Notes under the pieces: generated by a model
The model's input: only the letters and a program-made list of their open reading frames with translations
The model's database searches: none
Told to the model about the DNA's origin: nothing
Shown: one piece after another, positions 61,314-64,000 of the stretch
How the letters are laid out: every line of letters starts with the position of its first letter
How positions within the stretch are numbered: position 1 is the first letter of the stretch
Origin: CAUPWF01 sp044425815
GTDB taxonomy: Bacteria > Bacillota > Clostridia > Lachnospirales > Lachnospiraceae
Reading direction: 5' to 3'
Length of the DNA: 64,000 nt
NCBI GenBank assembly: GCA_044425815.1
Contig: JAWXVA010000003.1
Span: 1 to 64,000, forward strand
Program-made: the position numbers and the translations under genes

Positions 61314-62501
61314 CTAATGTACATCTTCCTGATGCTTGATTTGTTCTATAAATCGTCTCGCTTCTGGACTCTCAATTAGGATTCCATAACGATTAGAAAA
61401 ACCTATAAATTCTATTTGCATCTCTTGTTTCACTCGATATGCTACATGAAACGCAATTTTTTCTTGAATGCGCTTATAAATTTCTCGCTCCAATCCTGTT
61501 CTTGAGATAATTTCATGCATATCATCTACTGAAACAGTATCTTCAAGCTCTTTCAAATAGTCTAATTTCACTCCACACATCGCACTATGTGCAATCATAA
61601 TTTCATGCCGCCCATCGGTCACTTTAGAATGCGTATTCGTTGTTCCCGCCGCTAATTTTATCATTTTCCCTATGTGACCAACTACTAATACTTTTTTAAA
61701 TCCACAATATACTGCATGATCCAGAAATTCTCCCAGATAATTCGAATATTTCACCGCTTGATTCATATCAAGATTCAGAAATTCTCGTGCGAAATCTATC
61801 CCATAATTTCCTGGAGAAGCTAGTAATATTTTATTTCTATCTTGTTGGTTCATTTCGATTTTGATTGTTTCAATAAGTGCAGATTCACTCATAGGTTCAA
61901 CTACACCACTTGTGCCAAGAATCGAAATGCCTCCGAGTATTCCCAGTCTCTCGTTGAATGTTTTTTTCGCAATCTTCTCACCTTCTGGAGCCCAAATCAT
62001 TACACTTAATCCGCCTTTGTACCCTGCAAGATCCATTTCCTCTAATACGGCATGTTCTATCATTTTTCTAGGAACCTGGTTGATAGCCGCGGTTCCAACC
62101 TCACAAGATAATCCTCGTTTAGTGACTTTACCAATCCCTTCTCCCCCATCTATTATTACAAGGTTCGTATGGAACCCTTGGTTCTGTTCTATTTTACATT
62201 TCTCTATCCTTAATTTTTCTACCGTTGCATAAATAAGCATCCCGTCTGTGACATCTGGGTCATCTCCACTATATTTTCTCACAGCACAAGTTGCTTTTGT
62301 TACTTCTAATTCCCCTTCCAATTTCCCTTCTAATATTCCAATATCAAAGGTAATTCCAGCGGGAACCTCTAGATTTATTGTTTGCACGAAGGATCCTGTA
62401 AAAATAGCTTTAGCAGCCGCTTTCGCCGCTGCTGTTGCACAACTTCCAGTTGTATAACCAATTTTCAACTTTTTTCCTTGCTTTACAATAAAATCCCTCA
62501 T
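61314..62501 (-). CDS. cbiD: Cobalt-precorrin-5B C1-methyltransferase CbiD
   Basis: A 395-residue protein. The N-terminal GYTTGSCATAAAKAAAKA and later GEGIGKVTKRGLSCEVG, GGISILGTSGVVEPMSE and VVGHIGKMIKLAAGTTNTHSK are diagnostic for CbiD. It methylates C-1 during deacylation in the anaerobic route and belongs to a family distinct from the other methylases here. 19 bases after cbiO. Confidence 0.97.
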   Translation of the reverse strand: MRDFIVKQGKKLKIGYTTGSCATAAAKAAAKAIFTGSFVQTINLEVPAGITFDIGILEGKLEGELEVTKATCAVRKYSGDDPDVTDGMLIYATVEKLRIEKCKIEQNQGFHTNLVIIDGGEGIGKVTKRGLSCEVGTAAINQVPRKMIEHAVLEEMDLAGYKGGLSVMIWAPEGEKIAKKTFNERLGILGGISILGTSGVVEPMSESALIETIKIEMNQQDRNKILLASPGNYGIDFAREFLNLDMNQAVKYSNYLGEFLDHAVYCGFKKVLVVGHIGKMIKLAAGTTNTHSKVTDGRHEIMIAHSAMCGVKLDYLKELEDTVSVDDMHEIISRTGLEREIYKRIQEKIAFHVAYRVKQEMQIEFIGFSNRYGILIESPEARRFIEQIKHQEDVH

Positions 62502-62520
62502 TTGTATTCCTCTTTTTTAA

Positions 62521-63363
62521 TTAACAGCATTCTTCTATACACTGTGTTAACTCTTGCATAGACCTTGGTTGTTCAATCGTAGAATCTAAGATTCCTTTTT
62601 TTTGTAGTCTCTTGAATATCTGAATCACCATTGGTTGTTCTAGATTACACTGCTGTAACAAGGCTACATCCTCAAATACTTCTAGTGGATTTCCTGCTTT
62701 TAACAACATCCCCTCATGGAATAATAATACGGTATCTGCCCACTGTAGTGCATAGTCTACATCGTGAATCGCCATCATTACTGTGGTGCCTTGCTCAGAT
62801 ACTTGATTGATTAAACGCTTTACCATCGTTGTATGTTTCGGATCCAAGGCCGCTGTAGGTTCATCTAAAATCATCACTTCTGGATTCATTACTAAAATAT
62901 CGGCAATCGATACTTGCTTTTTCTGCCCAACGCTTAATGCATGGGTTGGTTGCTGTCGAAATGGCGTGATTTCTAATTCTCTTATGACTTGTTCGACTTT
63001 CCCTCTTGCTGTCTCCTCGTCTACCCCCATATTCAATATCCCAAATGAAATTTCTTGATAAACACTAGCAGAAAACAATTGAATATCTGGATCTTGGAAC
63101 ACAATTCCAATCTTACTTCTTAGATTCAACAGTCCTTTCTTCGAATACTCAATCGGCTGTCCATGAAAGTACAGTACGCCACTTGATGGTCGATTAATTC
63201 CATTACAACACAAGAAAAATGTGGATTTTCCAGAACCATTGGCTCCCATCACGGCAACTTTTTCACCCTTTTTGATTTCTAATGTTAACTGGTTCAACGC
63301 ATTTCTATTATCATTATCATAAGAATAACAGAGCTTCTCTGCTTTAATAATTACTTCTTCCAC
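62521..63363 (-). CDS. cbiO: Cobalt ECF/ABC transporter ATP-binding protein CbiO
   Basis: A 280-residue ABC ATPase. Walker A GANGSGKSTFF, the Q-loop VFQDPDIQLFSASVYQEISF (typical of ECF ATPases), the signature LSVGQKKQVSIADIL and Walker B VMILDEPTAALDP are intact. It energises cobalt uptake with CbiQ and the substrate-binding CbiM/N, which are expected upstream beyond the window. Two bases after cbiQ. Confidence 0.94.
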   Translation of the reverse strand: MEEVIIKAEKLCYSYDNDNRNALNQLTLEIKKGEKVAVMGANGSGKSTFFLCCNGINRPSSGVLYFHGQPIEYSKKGLLNLRSKIGIVFQDPDIQLFSASVYQEISFGILNMGVDEETARGKVEQVIRELEITPFRQQPTHALSVGQKKQVSIADILVMNPEVMILDEPTAALDPKHTTMVKRLINQVSEQGTTVMMAIHDVDYALQWADTVLLFHEGMLLKAGNPLEVFEDVALLQQCNLEQPMVIQIFKRLQKKGILDSTIEQPRSMQELTQCIEECC

Positions 63364-63365
63364 TA

Positions 63366-64000
63366 TTAGAACACTCCCATCTTCACTATGATTCCAAGAC
63401 CTATCAGTACTATCTCGAACATAACTATCAGCATTGTGACCCTATGATTTGGCGGATTACTCTCATTTAGCACACCTAATTTCCCATTGTATCCACGAGA
63501 CTCTATCGCATCAAATTGTTGGTTCGACTTCTTAATTGCTCGAATAAATAAGATACTCACAAGTTGTGCAAATGAGCGCACGGATGTTTTGTAATCTTTA
63601 TTTCCTAATCTTGCACGTTGTGCTATCCCTATGTTTGCTGCAACCTCTAATAAAATAAATATATATCGATACATAAGCATCATTAATTCCACAAATAAGC
63701 TAGGAACCTTCCATTGTTGCATCACTTTGAGTATCTCTGTCATAGGTGTTGTAAATGACACGAAATACAAACAAGTTACACTAGCAAGTGCAGTTAGTAT
63801 TAATCGCCCTGCAAATCGTAAAACTTCTACACTACAAGTGATATACATATTATGCATAGGTATGGCAAAAGCATCCATCGGTGTATGGGCGAAATTAGTA
63901 ATCATTGCAAGGGTACTAAGAATCAAAAACACCAAGGGTATCTTCAAATAATATAGAAAGCGGGCAAAAGACATCCCACTTTTTTCTATAATCAAATAGG
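63366..64000 (-). CDS. cbiQ: Cobalt transporter transmembrane protein CbiQ (5' end outside window)
   Basis: The frame is open to the right edge, and the visible 211 codons lack the usual N-terminal part (roughly 70-80 residues), so the true start lies beyond 64000; a TTG at 63995 is not a convincing start. Four or so membrane segments and the coupling helices QRARLGNKDYKTSVRSFAQL and QFDAIESRGYNG (the conserved A-RG box) identify the EcfT/CbiQ family that links CbiO to the cobalt-binding component. Confidence 0.92.
   Translation of the reverse strand, partial: YLIIEKSGMSFARFLYYLKIPLVFLILSTLAMITNFAHTPMDAFAIPMHNMYITCSVEVLRFAGRLILTALASVTCLYFVSFTTPMTEILKVMQQWKVPSLFVELMMLMYRYIFILLEVAANIGIAQRARLGNKDYKTSVRSFAQLVSILFIRAIKKSNQQFDAIESRGYNGKLGVLNESNPPNHRVTMLIVMFEIVLIGLGIIVKMGVF

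Noticed and set aside
1..64000. CRISPR arrays, tRNA or rRNA genes, insertion sequences, prophage, restriction or anti-phage genes
   Set aside because: No regularly spaced repeats, cloverleaf-like segments in gaps, transposase or integrase motifs, or defence-gene domains were seen on either strand.

Overview
The window looks like a chromosomal segment of a low-GC, spore-forming anaerobic Firmicute, most likely a Lachnospiraceae-type clostridium. The evidence is a small acid-soluble spore protein, GerW/YtfJ, YtfI (DUF2953) and YlbJ sporulation genes, a six-subunit Rnf complex, a sodium-pump decarboxylase set, an anaerobic (cobalt-early) cobalamin pathway, and an ispH-rpsA junction of the clostridial kind. 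Almost everything is on the minus strand; only ylbJ, the SASP gene and rpmB read forward. No tRNA, rRNA, CRISPR array, transposase or phage gene was seen, and no gene-free stretch exceeds about 200 bases.

1-13.9 kb, housekeeping: a YgiQ radical-SAM gene cut by the left edge, a HAD phosphatase, an RsuA-type pseudouridine synthase and an RsmF-type rRNA methylase form one operon. An M23 endopeptidase gene broken by one in-frame TGA follows, then ylbJ (+), a coiled-coil gene, coaD, rsmD and niaR with a strong promoter. The SASP gene (+) and recG converge on a shared terminator. The fakA-like/asp23 pair is divergent from rpmB, and both sides have readable promoters.

13.7-23.6 kb, sporulation, wall and DNA repair: a 46-residue membrane protein, gerW, a DUF2953 gene, a conserved small gene, a PBP2-type transpeptidase overlapping an FtsW/SpoVE-type SEDS gene, a U32 peptidase-family gene, zapA with its own promoter and terminator, then ruvB and ruvA.

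23.1-33.6 kb, energy and translation: rnfC-D-G-E-A-B is followed by a DUF2752 membrane gene overlapping rnfB, a small membrane gene, a NusG domain II protein and a Gx-type transporter that reads into ruvAB. Upstream of rnfC are two inverted repeats. pepD stands alone. The next operon is an RpiR-type regulator, an HI0933-family flavoprotein, cmk, ispH and a four-domain S1 protein whose ribosome-binding site lies inside ispH.

36.6-42.5 kb: an operon driven by a near-consensus promoter and closed by a terminator encodes an acyl-CoA carboxyltransferase, a lipoprotein-type gamma subunit, a biotin carrier, the sodium-pump beta subunit and a pyruvate/oxaloacetate carboxyltransferase. It combines the parts of a transcarboxylase and of a sodium-pumping decarboxylase. 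A small leucine-rich-repeat gene precedes it.

42.6-64 kb: a single long minus-strand run of 23 tightly packed genes carries cobalt uptake (cbiQO, cbiQ cut by the right edge), tetrapyrrole entry (hemC, cobA-hemD, cbiX, a precorrin-2 dehydrogenase domain fused to CbiJ), all corrin-ring steps (cbiL, F, G, H, D, J, ET, C, A, P) and nucleotide-loop assembly (cbiB, cobD, cobU, cobS, cobT, cobC). A second, shortened CobU-like protein and a POT-family transporter are translationally coupled into the run. No promoter or cobalamin riboswitch is visible inside it, so its control region should lie beyond base 64000.
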